64,000 nucleotides of DNA, from assembly GCA_028279215.1 (NCBI GenBank), contig JANQOF010000026.1:1-64000 (forward strand), written 5' to 3'. Both the position numbers and the translations under genes were made by a program. This document shows positions 27,208 to 35,379 of the stretch, piece after piece. Source of the stretch: Pirellulales bacterium. Its GTDB lineage: Bacteria; Planctomycetota; Planctomycetia; Pirellulales; Lacipirellulaceae. Below the pieces are notes generated by a model. It saw only the letters and a list, made by a program, of their open reading frames with translations. It was not told the DNA's origin and made no database searches. Positions within the stretch are counted from its first letter, which is position 1; each line of letters begins with the position of its first letter.

Positions 27208-28254
27208 TTAGCTCAACCCACCTTCTTGGTTATCGCTGTCTACTTCGACGTGATTTTCTTCGTAGTTGCCAACTACCTGAATCGCCTTGCGGCCCTTGAA
27301 TGCGCCGGGGGATGCATGAAACCTGGGCTGGCCTTCCACGCGGATCAGCAGCGGCGCATGTACGTCCTTTTCCGTGGTGACTATGTCGCCGACGCGCAGT
27401 CCAATCAGGTCGGCCGTAGAGAGTCGCGTATCGGCCAGATCGGCCACCAACTCGACTACTGCGCCGCCAATTTGGTTGCTCACTTGTTGAATCGACTCTC
27501 GAGTCGACGAACGCTTGCTGATGGCGACCCAGCTATTCGCGCTCAGCTTGTTGCCGATCCGTTCAATGGAATTGAACGGTATGCACAAGTTCATCATTCC
27601 GCGAACATTTCCAAGTGTAAGCTCGAAACTGATGAGCACGACCACCTCGTTCGGCGGCACGATCTGAACGAGTTGCGGATTGCTTTCTACGCGATCGACG
27701 CTTAGTTCCAGTTCCAGCACATTGGCCCAAGCTCGCTGCATCTCGGCGAGAAACAGGGTCGTAATTCGGTCCACCAATCGCAGCTCGATATCCGTTAACG
27801 GCCGTCTCGCGGGCGGCGTGGGCGTGCTGCCTCCGCCCAACAAGCGATCGATCATTGGGAACAGCAGCGACGGGTTGATATCGAGGATAAGTTGTCCTTC
27901 CAGCGGCTCGGCATTGATGAGATTGAAACAGGTGGGATTCTCAAGGCTGAATACAAACTCGCTGTACGTCAATTGATCGACGCTAGTGAGTTTCACTTCG
28001 ACGATCGACCGAAGCAGCGCCGACAGGCCGGCGCCAAAGTTGCGACCAAAACCTTCGTGCATAGTCTGCAGCGCGCGCATCTGCTCTTTGCCGACGCGTT
28101 CGGGTCGCTTGAAGTCGTAGGGCGTGATCTTCTCCTTCGGCCGCGGCGGAGGTGCGGGAGCCGATTTTCGAGGCCCCGCAGCCGCAGGCGTTGTCGATGA
28201 CTTTGCTTCGCTCAGCAAACTCTCGACTTCCTCTTGGCTGAGTACATCACCCAT
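27208..28254 (-). CDS. fliM: flagellar motor switch protein FliM
   Basis: 348 residues, complete. The N-terminus carries the CheY-binding-type motif VLSQEEVESLLSE, then a Pro/Ala-rich linker and the KITPYDFKRPERVGKEQMRAL start of the middle domain, ending in the LGGGS block. The C-terminal SpoA-like domain ends with a VEGQPRFHASPGAFKGRKAIQVV strand. FliM forms the C-ring and sets rotation direction. No other flagellar or chemotaxis gene is nearby; it sits between proA (51 nt) and purA (96 nt). Confidence 0.93.
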   Translation of the reverse strand: MGDVLSQEEVESLLSEAKSSTTPAAAGPRKSAPAPPPRPKEKITPYDFKRPERVGKEQMRALQTMHEGFGRNFGAGLSALLRSIVEVKLTSVDQLTYSEFVFSLENPTCFNLINAEPLEGQLILDINPSLLFPMIDRLLGGGSTPTPPARRPLTDIELRLVDRITTLFLAEMQRAWANVLELELSVDRVESNPQLVQIVPPNEVVVLISFELTLGNVRGMMNLCIPFNSIERIGNKLSANSWVAISKRSSTRESIQQVSNQIGGAVVELVADLADTRLSTADLIGLRVGDIVTTEKDVHAPLLIRVEGQPRFHASPGAFKGRKAIQVVGNYEENHVEVDSDNQEGGLS

Positions 28255-28305
28255 GGCGGCATTCCTTTGCCCTCGAACCAGGTCGACCGCTGCCGCGGCG
28301 ACCAG

Positions 28306-29580
28306 CTAACTACGAATCTGCCCGATTCCTTGCACCACGTACTTGTACGTCGTAAGCTCTTCGATGCCACACGGCCCGCGGGCGTGAAACTTGTCGGTAC
28401 TGATCCCGATTTCCGCTCCTAGTCCGAACTCGCCGCCGTCGTTGAAGCGCGTGCTGGCGTTGATCATCACGGCGGCGCTATCTACGCGGTCGGCAAACTC
28501 GCGGGCCGCGTCGAGACTTTGGGTGACGATCGCGTCGGTGTGGCCCGAACCGTAACGATTGATGTGCGCGACCGCTTCGTCGAGTGACGCGACGACCTTC
28601 GCCGATAGGATCGGGCCCAGGAACTCGGCGGAATAGTCACTTTCGGTTGCTTCAACGGCTGCGCTGACCAACTCGCACACTTTTTCGCACCCACGTATCT
28701 CCACTCCCTCGGCAGCCAAGGCTACCGCCGCGCGGGGCAGAAACTCGCCCGCCACATCGGCATGCACCAGCAACGACTCGCAGGCGTTACACACGCCCAT
28801 ACGCTGGCACTTGCTGTTCACCAAAATCGACTCGGCCATGCCCAAATCGGCATCGGCGTCCACATACACATGACAATTGCCGTCGAAGTGTTTGATTACG
28901 GGCATCGTCGCCTCGGCGATCACACGGCGGATTAGCCCTTCGCCGCCGCGCGGAATGGCGACGTCGATCAGATCGTTCATCTTCAAAAAATGTCCCACCG
29001 CAGTCCGATCCGTCGTGCTGACGAGCTGCACCACATGCGGTGGAACTCCATGCTCGGCTGCTGCTTCGGCGAGCAAGTCGACGATCGCCTGGCTTGAGTG
29101 GATGGCTTCTTTGCCGCCGCGGAGAATCACGGCGTTTCCCGACTTGGCGCAGATGGCCGCCGCATCGGCCGTGACATTGGGACGTGATTCATAAATGAAG
29201 AACACCACTCCCAACGGGCAGCAAACCTTATCGATTCGAAGCCCGTTCGGTCGAACCGTCGAGTGCTTCACCGCGCCGATTGGATCGGGTAACGCAGCAA
29301 CCTCGTCGAGCGCGGTGGCGATCCCCTTAATGCGTTCTGGCGTGAGGCGCAGCCGGTCGACCTGTGCATCGGTAAGTCCATAATTCGGCGCTGCGGCAAT
29401 GTCTTGTTCGTTGGCTTCGAGGATTCGATCGGTATGATTGCGGAGCGCTTGCGCTGCGGCGCGCAGCCACGCTATCTTCGTGGCGCCACTGATCGACGCC
29501 ATGGCCCTCGACGCCTCCTTCGCCTGCTCGGCGACGGTGCGGGTATAGGCCTCCAAGTCGAGTTGCTGTGCGGTGGACAT
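28306..29580 (-). CDS. proA: gamma-glutamyl phosphate reductase
   Basis: 424 residues. The second step of proline synthesis reduces gamma-glutamyl phosphate with NADPH to the semialdehyde. Visible landmarks are [34 protein letters not shown], the [18 protein letters not shown] block with the catalytic Cys (VCNACE), and the C-terminal [20 protein letters not shown] and [15 protein letters not shown] motifs. proB is not in the window. The gene is part of the long minus-strand run. Confidence 0.96.
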   Translation of the reverse strand: MSTAQQLDLEAYTRTVAEQAKEASRAMASISGATKIAWLRAAAQALRNHTDRILEANEQDIAAAPNYGLTDAQVDRLRLTPERIKGIATALDEVAALPDPIGAVKHSTVRPNGLRIDKVCCPLGVVFFIYESRPNVTADAAAICAKSGNAVILRGGKEAIHSSQAIVDLLAEAAAEHGVPPHVVQLVSTTDRTAVGHFLKMNDLIDVAIPRGGEGLIRRVIAEATMPVIKHFDGNCHVYVDADADLGMAESILVNSKCQRMGVCNACESLLVHADVAGEFLPRAAVALAAEGVEIRGCEKVCELVSAAVEATESDYSAEFLGPILSAKVVASLDEAVAHINRYGSGHTDAIVTQSLDAAREFADRVDSAAVMINASTRFNDGGEFGLGAEIGISTDKFHARGPCGIEELTTYKYVVQGIGQIRS

Positions 29581-29674
29581 GCCCGTTTTGCCAAGGATTT
29601 TTAGGGTGTGGAAGTATTGTGAGTTTCGCTGCGCGGGTCAACGCTACTTCGCCAACCGGCAGCCTCGCTGCGGC

Positions 29675-30568
29675 TCACGCCATGCCGCCGCAGGCCGCGT
29701 AAGCTAGCACCGCTTCGCGTGCGGGCCGGACGTCGTGTACGCGGATCACTTGCACGCCTTGACCTGCCAGGGCGATGGCGGCTCCTAAGGTGGCCGCCGA
29801 GCGATCGGCGTGGCCGACCCCCACAATTTTACTCAAAAATCCCTTGCGAGAGTGCCCCACCAACAGTGGGCTTTGCAGTGCGTGGAACTGTTGGCAACCG
29901 GCCATCAACTGCAGGTTGTGCTCGTGGGTTTTGCCAAAACCAATGCCAGGGTCGAGGCAAATCTGGTCTGCCGCAACGCCTGCAATCAAGAGTGCGTCGC
30001 GGCGAGCTTCTAGATATGCCAGGATTTCCGCCACTACGTCGTCGTACCGCGGATCGTCCTGCATGGTTTGTGGTGTTCCCTGCATGTGCATCGCGCAGAC
30101 CGCGGCCTCGGATTTCACGACCAGCGGCAACATCTCGGGGTCGCCCTCCAGGCCCGTTACGTCGTTGATGATCTCCGCACCGGCAGCAATGGCGGCTTCG
30201 GCGACCGCTGCCTTGCTCGTGTCAATCGATATTGGCACGGCGGTATGCTTCGCGAGCCGCTCAACGACGGGCAACACGCGGTCGAGTTCCTCCGACGCAG
30301 TCACAGGCGTCGCGTAGGGGCGAGTGCTCTCGCCGCCGATGTCGATGATGTCGGCGCCGTGCTCAATCAACTCACACGCCTGATCGAACGCCCGCTGCTC
30401 GTCGACGAACTGGCCGCCGTCGGAAAAGCTATCGGGCGTGACGTTCAAGATGCCCATCCAAGCGGGCAGAGCCGAGAACTCAAGCACCCGGGTACGGAGC
30501 CTCCAGCGCGTCGATCGATTTTCGATGGGGCGAATGGGAAACGACTCGGGCGCAAATGCATCGGACAT
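29675..30568 (-). CDS. folP: dihydropteroate synthase
   Basis: About 297 residues. It condenses p-aminobenzoate with dihydropterin diphosphate in folate synthesis and is the sulfonamide target. Signatures are WMGILNVTPDSFSDGGQF, IIDIGGESTRP, PISIDTSKAAV, INDVTGLEGDP, CLDPGIGFGKTHEHN and SPLLVGHSRKGFL. The ATG at 30568 is preferred over the longer frame from 30607, which is Gly/Pro-rich and lies between genes. It follows lptE by 57 nt and precedes proA by 94 nt on the same strand. Confidence 0.95.
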   Translation of the reverse strand: MSDAFAPESFPIRPIENRSTRWRLRTRVLEFSALPAWMGILNVTPDSFSDGGQFVDEQRAFDQACELIEHGADIIDIGGESTRPYATPVTASEELDRVLPVVERLAKHTAVPISIDTSKAAVAEAAIAAGAEIINDVTGLEGDPEMLPLVVKSEAAVCAMHMQGTPQTMQDDPRYDDVVAEILAYLEARRDALLIAGVAADQICLDPGIGFGKTHEHNLQLMAGCQQFHALQSPLLVGHSRKGFLSKIVGVGHADRSAATLGAAIALAGQGVQVIRVHDVRPAREAVLAYAACGGMA

Positions 30569-30625
30569 GCCGTCCAGATTACCATGCGGTCCCGTCGAAG
30601 AGAACACAACCCGATCGCGCCTGCG

Positions 30626-31162
30626 CTACCACGACTCTTCCATCGAACCGACGATTTGTTGCGCAAGTCTTTCGATGGCCAGTTGTTGACTGGACGCCAC
30701 GGTTTGGCCCACGGCCGGCACTTGTAGGGCCGTTTGCCCGGCAGGTGTTAGCGTGCCTGGTACGTCGAAGTACTGAGGCCCTGGTACAGCGAATCCTTGA
30801 CGGCGATGGTTCACGAACGTCACTTCCGCGTGCAAACGATCTTCCGCTGCCCGAGTCTGGTCAAAGGCGTCCTCGACTAAGGTCCGCCGCACGTCGCCGA
30901 GCAGGCGAACCGACAACACAGCGTCGGCGCCTGGTGAGCTAACCACTTTGTACGGAGTCTTGCTCTCGATTTCGTTTACCACGGCTTCAGTCAGCCGCTC
31001 GCCCAGGTCGCGACGGAAACTCTCCGACTCGATCATTGGCACGTACACCGTGCGGATGTCGGGAGCGTAGAGCGAGTCGGCCCCCATCCGATACGACGCA
31101 CAGCCAGTCGACAATAGGCCTCCGAGGATGGCTAGCGCGAATTGTGCGCGGCGGAGATTCAC
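30626..31162 (-). CDS. lptE: LptE-like LPS-assembly lipoprotein
   Basis: 178 residues. The N-terminus is a lipoprotein signal with lipobox LLSTGC at residues about 16-21. The mature part has the LptE pattern, with IRTVYVPMIESESFRRDLGE and LTEAVVNEIESKTPYKVV followed by GADAVLSVRLLGDV. LptE plugs the LptD barrel that delivers lipopolysaccharide to the outer leaflet. The start codon is GTG. It sits 32 nt after the BamD-like gene, so two outer-membrane lipoproteins are adjacent. The assignment rests on pattern similarity. Confidence 0.78.
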   Translation of the reverse strand: MNLRRAQFALAILGGLLSTGCASYRMGADSLYAPDIRTVYVPMIESESFRRDLGERLTEAVVNEIESKTPYKVVSSPGADAVLSVRLLGDVRRTLVEDAFDQTRAAEDRLHAEVTFVNHRRQGFAVPGPQYFDVPGTLTPAGQTALQVPAVGQTVASSQQLAIERLAQQIVGSMEESW

Positions 31163-31194
31163 TAGTGGGAGTGCCTGCTACCTGGACTGAACTT

Positions 31195-32586
31195 CTAGCG
31201 GTCGACGGTTGAGTCGTCCTGTTCCGCTAACCGGGTTTCTTCGTCCCCGGTACGGCTATCACGCAGCTCGGGTACGCGAGCAACGCGTGTGCGTTCGGGG
31301 TTCTCGGGGAACATGTCGACCAGCCACTTCATCGGTTCTTCGGGCCTGGCGGGTTCTTCAGCGTTTTCGGCCAGCCGCTCGCGAGCCGCTGCCGCAAGTT
31401 GCGATTCGGGGAACTTCTTAATCACCTCGTTGTAGTAGATGCGCGCCGAACCGTGATTGGCCGTTTTCTCATAGTGAGCCGCCATGGTCATGTCGCGGGC
31501 AGCGATGGCCTGCGCCACTTGCGCGCGCGTTTCGTCGAGCCGCTTGCGTTCATCGGCGTTGAGACGTCGAGAGAATTGGCTACGAAGCTGGCTGGCAAGC
31601 ACCTTTGCCTCTTCAAGTGGTGTGCCATCGTACTCGGGGCCTTGGTACTTCTTTAGCTTCGCTTGCAGACCTAGCAGGTGGGCTTCGAACTGGAAATCGC
31701 TTCGCGGGTACTGCTGGCGAAGCAGTGAGTAGTAATGGTCGGCGTCGGCGTACCGCTCGGTGCGAAAGTAAATGCCCGCGATGGCCATGATGGCGTCGTC
31801 GGAGCGGGGACCGGTGGGGTCGTAGAGTTGGATGTGCTCGTAGGTTTTGACCGCATGACCGAGCGTGTCGAACCAAGGCCTGGTTTGGTCGAGAAAGTTC
31901 GGCGTAAGCGCCCATCGTGGATCGTATTCGTGGTATTTCTCCCAGTACATTCCGATGGCCCATAGACGTTCGATGACGAGATCGACTTGCCCCGAGTTCG
32001 GGTATTTCTCGAGCAATTCGGCGTACTTGTCGCGAGCTTCGATGTACTGATCGTCGAAGAAGTAGCAGTTCGCTAGCTGGAACATCGCCTGCTGTTCGAT
32101 CGACGACTTGGGCCATCGCTCAGCAGCTTCCTTAAACCGCCTTGCCGCGCGGCTGTACCGTCCTTCGGCATACAACTCTTGCGCTTTCTCGAACGCGGCC
32201 TGGGCGCGCTCTTGGTTCGGCCCCAACCCAATCGCCGCTCGAGCCTTGCCGTATTGCGCCTTCGGATCGATCCCTGGCAGCAAGCCTTGCGTCGGCTTGT
32301 CGTCTTCGGTGACCACCAGCGACTCTTCGGCCATAGGGGCGTCCATGGGACGGCCAGCGTTATCGAAGTAACCAGCCACGCCCTCCACTCGGTACCCTTT
32401 GCCGGGCACCAACTCGGCCTTCTTCTTGTTTCGCTTCCACCAGTCGCGTGTCCCCGGCTCGGCTGCCGCGCCGGCCACCGACCAACTGGGTATGCGTGGC
32501 ATGCTTGCGGTCAGCGAAGTACAACCGGTGGTAGCCAACCACACCAAGACGACTGCTGCGGCGACATAAGATTCGAGGCGAGTCAT
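31195..32586 (-). CDS. BamD-like TPR outer-membrane lipoprotein
   Basis: About 463 residues. A signal peptide with lipobox LATTGC starts the protein. The middle holds tetratricopeptide-like repeats (ALQ..YAEGRYSRAARRFKEAAERWPKS, then QLANCYFFDDQYIEARDKYAELLEKYPNS and further units to residue about 300). The spacing and YPxS ends resemble BamD/YfiO of the beta-barrel assembly machine. It is longer than the proteobacterial protein (about 245 residues), with an extra N-terminal linker and an acidic tail. The ATG at 32586 lacks a clear Shine-Dalgarno; the upstream reading from 32643 is rejected because it precedes the signal sequence. Confidence 0.75.
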   Translation of the reverse strand: MTRLESYVAAAVVLVWLATTGCTSLTASMPRIPSWSVAGAAAEPGTRDWWKRNKKKAELVPGKGYRVEGVAGYFDNAGRPMDAPMAEESLVVTEDDKPTQGLLPGIDPKAQYGKARAAIGLGPNQERAQAAFEKAQELYAEGRYSRAARRFKEAAERWPKSSIEQQAMFQLANCYFFDDQYIEARDKYAELLEKYPNSGQVDLVIERLWAIGMYWEKYHEYDPRWALTPNFLDQTRPWFDTLGHAVKTYEHIQLYDPTGPRSDDAIMAIAGIYFRTERYADADHYYSLLRQQYPRSDFQFEAHLLGLQAKLKKYQGPEYDGTPLEEAKVLASQLRSQFSRRLNADERKRLDETRAQVAQAIAARDMTMAAHYEKTANHGSARIYYNEVIKKFPESQLAAAARERLAENAEEPARPEEPMKWLVDMFPENPERTRVARVPELRDSRTGDEETRLAEQDDSTVDR

Positions 32587-32730
32587 GAATTCGTGCGCAC
32601 CACAATGAAACAAGAACCGAAAACACGGGCCATCACCGGCCACAAGACAAGGCGGCGAAGGTTAGAGGAGCCAAGAGGCATAAGTCAAGTGCAGTCACTC
32701 GTTTGGGCTAGCATCAGGTTCTCTGCTGCG

Positions 32731-32834
32731 CCCTCTCCCGTTGAACGGGAGAGGGCTGGGGTGAGGGCAACGATCGGGCTAAGAGTTCGTCCCTCACCCG
32801 GACTTCGGCCACGCTCTCCCCTCGGGGGAGAGGG
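32731..32834. repeat. REP-like composite GC-rich hairpin element
   Basis: Three stems lie in 104 bp: CCCTCTCCCG/CGGGAGAGGG (32731-32755, 5-nt loop), GGGTGAGGG pairing with CCCTCACCC (32759-32767 and 32791-32799), and CTCTCCCC/GGGGAGAG (32814-32832, 3-nt loop). The outer CCCTCTCCC and GGGAGAGGG can also pair across the whole unit. It lies between DUF456 and the BamD-like gene, and a shorter relative sits at 84-108. Confidence 0.75.
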
Positions 32835-32860
32835 TCTCGTACCTGGTAGCATCTGGCTGC

Positions 32861-33415
32861 TCAACCAAGGGGGGCTGCATCCACCGCCGGCAGGTCGCTA
32901 ACCACAGGGAATGCATAGAGGGCGGTAATCAATAGCATCACCGTACCGAACACCATTTTGCTGAGCGTGCCAACGAGTCGTCCCTTGGCCGCGCCAACCG
33001 CTACGTCGCCGGCCTTTTGCAGATCGCCTACGTCGCCGGCCAGTTCCAGTACTCCGGCGCCAACCGCTGCGCCCAGGATGGCACCTAAGATGGGGCCGAT
33101 CACTGGCACTGGCACGCCGACCAAGCCGCCGACGATGCCACCGACCGCAGCCCCAACGATGCCGCGCCAGGTACCGCCGGCGGTTTGACTGCCAGCAGCT
33201 CCGGCAACGAACTCCACCACCTCGCTTGCGAGCGCCAGCAGCGCCACGACCACGACCGTCGCGCCCGTGAGCACCGTACCGCCTGTGATTACCGCATAGA
33301 CGACGGTCGCGGCGACCATCAACCACAACCCTGGCAGCCCCAACACGCTAACGGCCAGCCCGATAATGCAAGTGATCAGTAGCAGGACATAGTAGAGAAG
33401 ATAGAGCCAGAACAT
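32861..33415 (-). CDS. DUF456 family membrane protein
   Basis: About 184 residues and almost entirely hydrophobic. It has three or four Gly-rich membrane segments (VVEFVAGAAGSQTAGGTWRG followed by a GAILGAAVGAGVLELAG block), the DUF456 pattern. The Gly-zipper content suggests tight helix packing. The function is unknown. The ATG at 33415 is preferred; the frame continues upstream only through a TTG. It follows the CorC-like gene by 88 nt. Confidence 0.78.
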   Translation of the reverse strand: MFWLYLLYYVLLLITCIIGLAVSVLGLPGLWLMVAATVVYAVITGGTVLTGATVVVVALLALASEVVEFVAGAAGSQTAGGTWRGIVGAAVGGIVGGLVGVPVPVIGPILGAILGAAVGAGVLELAGDVGDLQKAGDVAVGAAKGRLVGTLSKMVFGTVMLLITALYAFPVVSDLPAVDAAPLG

Positions 33416-33503
33416 GGTGAATGTCCAATGACGACTTAACAATGGCCTGTACGCTCGATGCCCTTAATTGGTCATTGGGCCCTGCGACATTGGTCATGCC
33501 CCG

Positions 33504-34802
33504 CTACGCAATCTCTCGCGTTCCGGCTTGGATGCGCTCCAGGCGCACCCGGTCGATACGGCGGCGAGTGGCTTCGAGCACGGTGATCTTGATCAAGTCG
33601 TTCCACAGTAGCGACTCGCCGACGGCCGGCACACGACCGAACTCTGTAAATACGAAGCCACCGATGGTGTCGAAGTCGCCATCGTCGGGCAGTTCGACGC
33701 TCATCGCGCTGTTGATTTCGTCCATATGGGCGCGGCCGGCGGCTTCGAATACGTCTTCGGCCTTCTGTTCGATCGCCTCTTCGACATCCTCGTCGTACTC
33801 GTCGACGATTTCCCCAACGATTTCTTCGAGCACATCTTCGATCGTCACCAAGCCCGCGACGCCACCATACTCGTCGAGCACGATCGCGATGTGAGTCCTC
33901 TCCTGCTGAAACATCGAGAGCAGGTCGTCGACGGCCTTGGTTTCCGGGACGAATAGCGGTTTGCGAATCAGTTCTCGAAGCGGCTTACGAGGATCGTCCA
34001 CCGGCTTAGCGAGTTCGGGCAACAAGTCTTTGCTGTACAGCACGCCAATGATGTCGTCTCGATTAGTGTCGTAGACGGGAATTCGCGTATGGCCGGCGGA
34101 GGTCACGTCGGCCAGTAGTTCGTCCCAAGCCAAATCGACCTGGACCATGTGCATGTCGGTTCGAGGCGTCATGATTTCGGCCACGTCGGCGTCGCCAAGT
34201 TCGATAACACCTTCGATCATCTCGCGTGCTTCGCCCTCGAGTAGACCCTCGCGGTGCCCCTCGGTAACAATCGTTCGGATTTCTTCTTCGAGCGATTCTT
34301 CGTCCATCTGCGGCGCGGTACGACCGAAAACTCGGTGCAGCACCGTATCGAGCAACTGGGCGAAGCCAACAATGGGGCTGGCCACCAGCGCTAGAACGCC
34401 AAACAACGGCCAGCAGTAGTACAGCACGTGAGCAGAAAACAGCCTGGACGCGGTCCACGGCACGGCGACTCGGATGAACACCAGAATCAGCCCGAGCACC
34501 AGCGCTTGGGCGAGCACGGTGGTCCAACTCGGCGGTGGAACCTGAGTGTCTTGAATCCAAATCCAAGCCGATGCGGCAACGATGAACGCAGTAGTCGCCA
34601 ACACCACGAGCACATCGAGTCCGAGTGCCACTCGGTCGTGCGAGCGGAGCACTTCGCTGAACAAATCGTCGTCGTTACGCTTCTCGCACAGTTCCTTCAA
34701 GTCATGGCGAGAAAAGCCTCTTAGCACACGGGTGCCAATGGAAAAGAAACAAACTAGGGCAGCACTGATAATCGCCACCCAAAGCAGCGGATCAAGCGTC
34801 AC
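33504..34802 (-). CDS. CNNM/CorC (HlyC) family membrane protein with CBS pair
   Basis: 432 residues. Several N-terminal membrane helices (residues about 1-150) are followed by an acidic helix, then two CBS domains starting at VAEIMTPRTDMHMVQVD near residue 215 and RKPLFVPETKAVDDLLSM near residue 285. A HIAIVLDEYGGVAGLVTIEDVLEEIVGEI motif is typical. The CorC_HlyC C-terminal domain follows (DDGDFDTIGGFVFTEFGRVP). Such proteins are implicated in Mg/Co efflux. The GTG start overlaps the ybeY stop by 4 nt (GTGA), so translational coupling is likely. Confidence 0.9.
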   Translation of the reverse strand: MTLDPLLWVAIISAALVCFFSIGTRVLRGFSRHDLKELCEKRNDDDLFSEVLRSHDRVALGLDVLVVLATTAFIVAASAWIWIQDTQVPPPSWTTVLAQALVLGLILVFIRVAVPWTASRLFSAHVLYYCWPLFGVLALVASPIVGFAQLLDTVLHRVFGRTAPQMDEESLEEEIRTIVTEGHREGLLEGEAREMIEGVIELGDADVAEIMTPRTDMHMVQVDLAWDELLADVTSAGHTRIPVYDTNRDDIIGVLYSKDLLPELAKPVDDPRKPLRELIRKPLFVPETKAVDDLLSMFQQERTHIAIVLDEYGGVAGLVTIEDVLEEIVGEIVDEYDEDVEEAIEQKAEDVFEAAGRAHMDEINSAMSVELPDDGDFDTIGGFVFTEFGRVPAVGESLLWNDLIKITVLEATRRRIDRVRLERIQAGTREIA

Positions 34803-35308
34803 CGCGTGGGTTCTCCTTCGGAGGTAAGCTGTTCCATATCGACTCCTTCGTCGATATACACCAGCCGAGCAACTCGCTCGCCCGGCACTCCTAACTCCGC
34901 GAGCCAGTACGCCTCGGCCTGACGCATCTTCTTGGAGTCTGCGGGCGACTTATCGCCAAGTCCTACCAGATGGAGCACGCCGTGCACGACGTAGAGCAGC
35001 AACTCTTCTTCAGCGAGGTTGCCGTATTCGCTGGCGTTCTTGATAGCCGTATCGGCGCTGACGATCACTTCGCCTGATAGCGGCGAACCGGGGTCGGAAA
35101 GCGGGAAGCTGAGAACGTCGGTCGGGTAGTCGTGGTCGAGATGCGCGCGGTTTAGGTCGTGCATCTCGGCATCGTCGACCACAGCTAGACTGATAGCCGC
35201 TGCGACGTGCCCGTCGCCAGCCAGAATTCTACGGCAAGCGTTCGCCAGTAGATCGGCGTTGATGGATAAGTTGTTTTGGCGATTAGTAATCGCGATGTCG
35301 ATCATCAT
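34799..35308 (-). CDS. ybeY: endoribonuclease YbeY
   Basis: 169 residues. YbeY is a zinc-dependent endoribonuclease for 16S rRNA 3' maturation and ribosome quality control. The motif region reads VVHGVLHLVGLGDKSPADS near residue 110. Two His ligands are in place, but the position of the usual third His holds Asp. TDVLSFPLSD near residue 63 is another family block. Two adjacent ATGs (35308, 35305) are possible starts. It lies in the conserved phoH-pgpH-ybeY-corC order seen in many bacteria and overlaps the next gene by 4 nt. Confidence 0.93.
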   Translation of the reverse strand: MMIDIAITNRQNNLSINADLLANACRRILAGDGHVAAAISLAVVDDAEMHDLNRAHLDHDYPTDVLSFPLSDPGSPLSGEVIVSADTAIKNASEYGNLAEEELLLYVVHGVLHLVGLGDKSPADSKKMRQAEAYWLAELGVPGERVARLVYIDEGVDMEQLTSEGEPTR

Positions 35309-35379
35309 TCCATGTTGGCTGCGCGCCCGCCGTCCGCCTGGCGAGCCTGTCTGTTGTCGTCGGCACTACGACCGCGACC

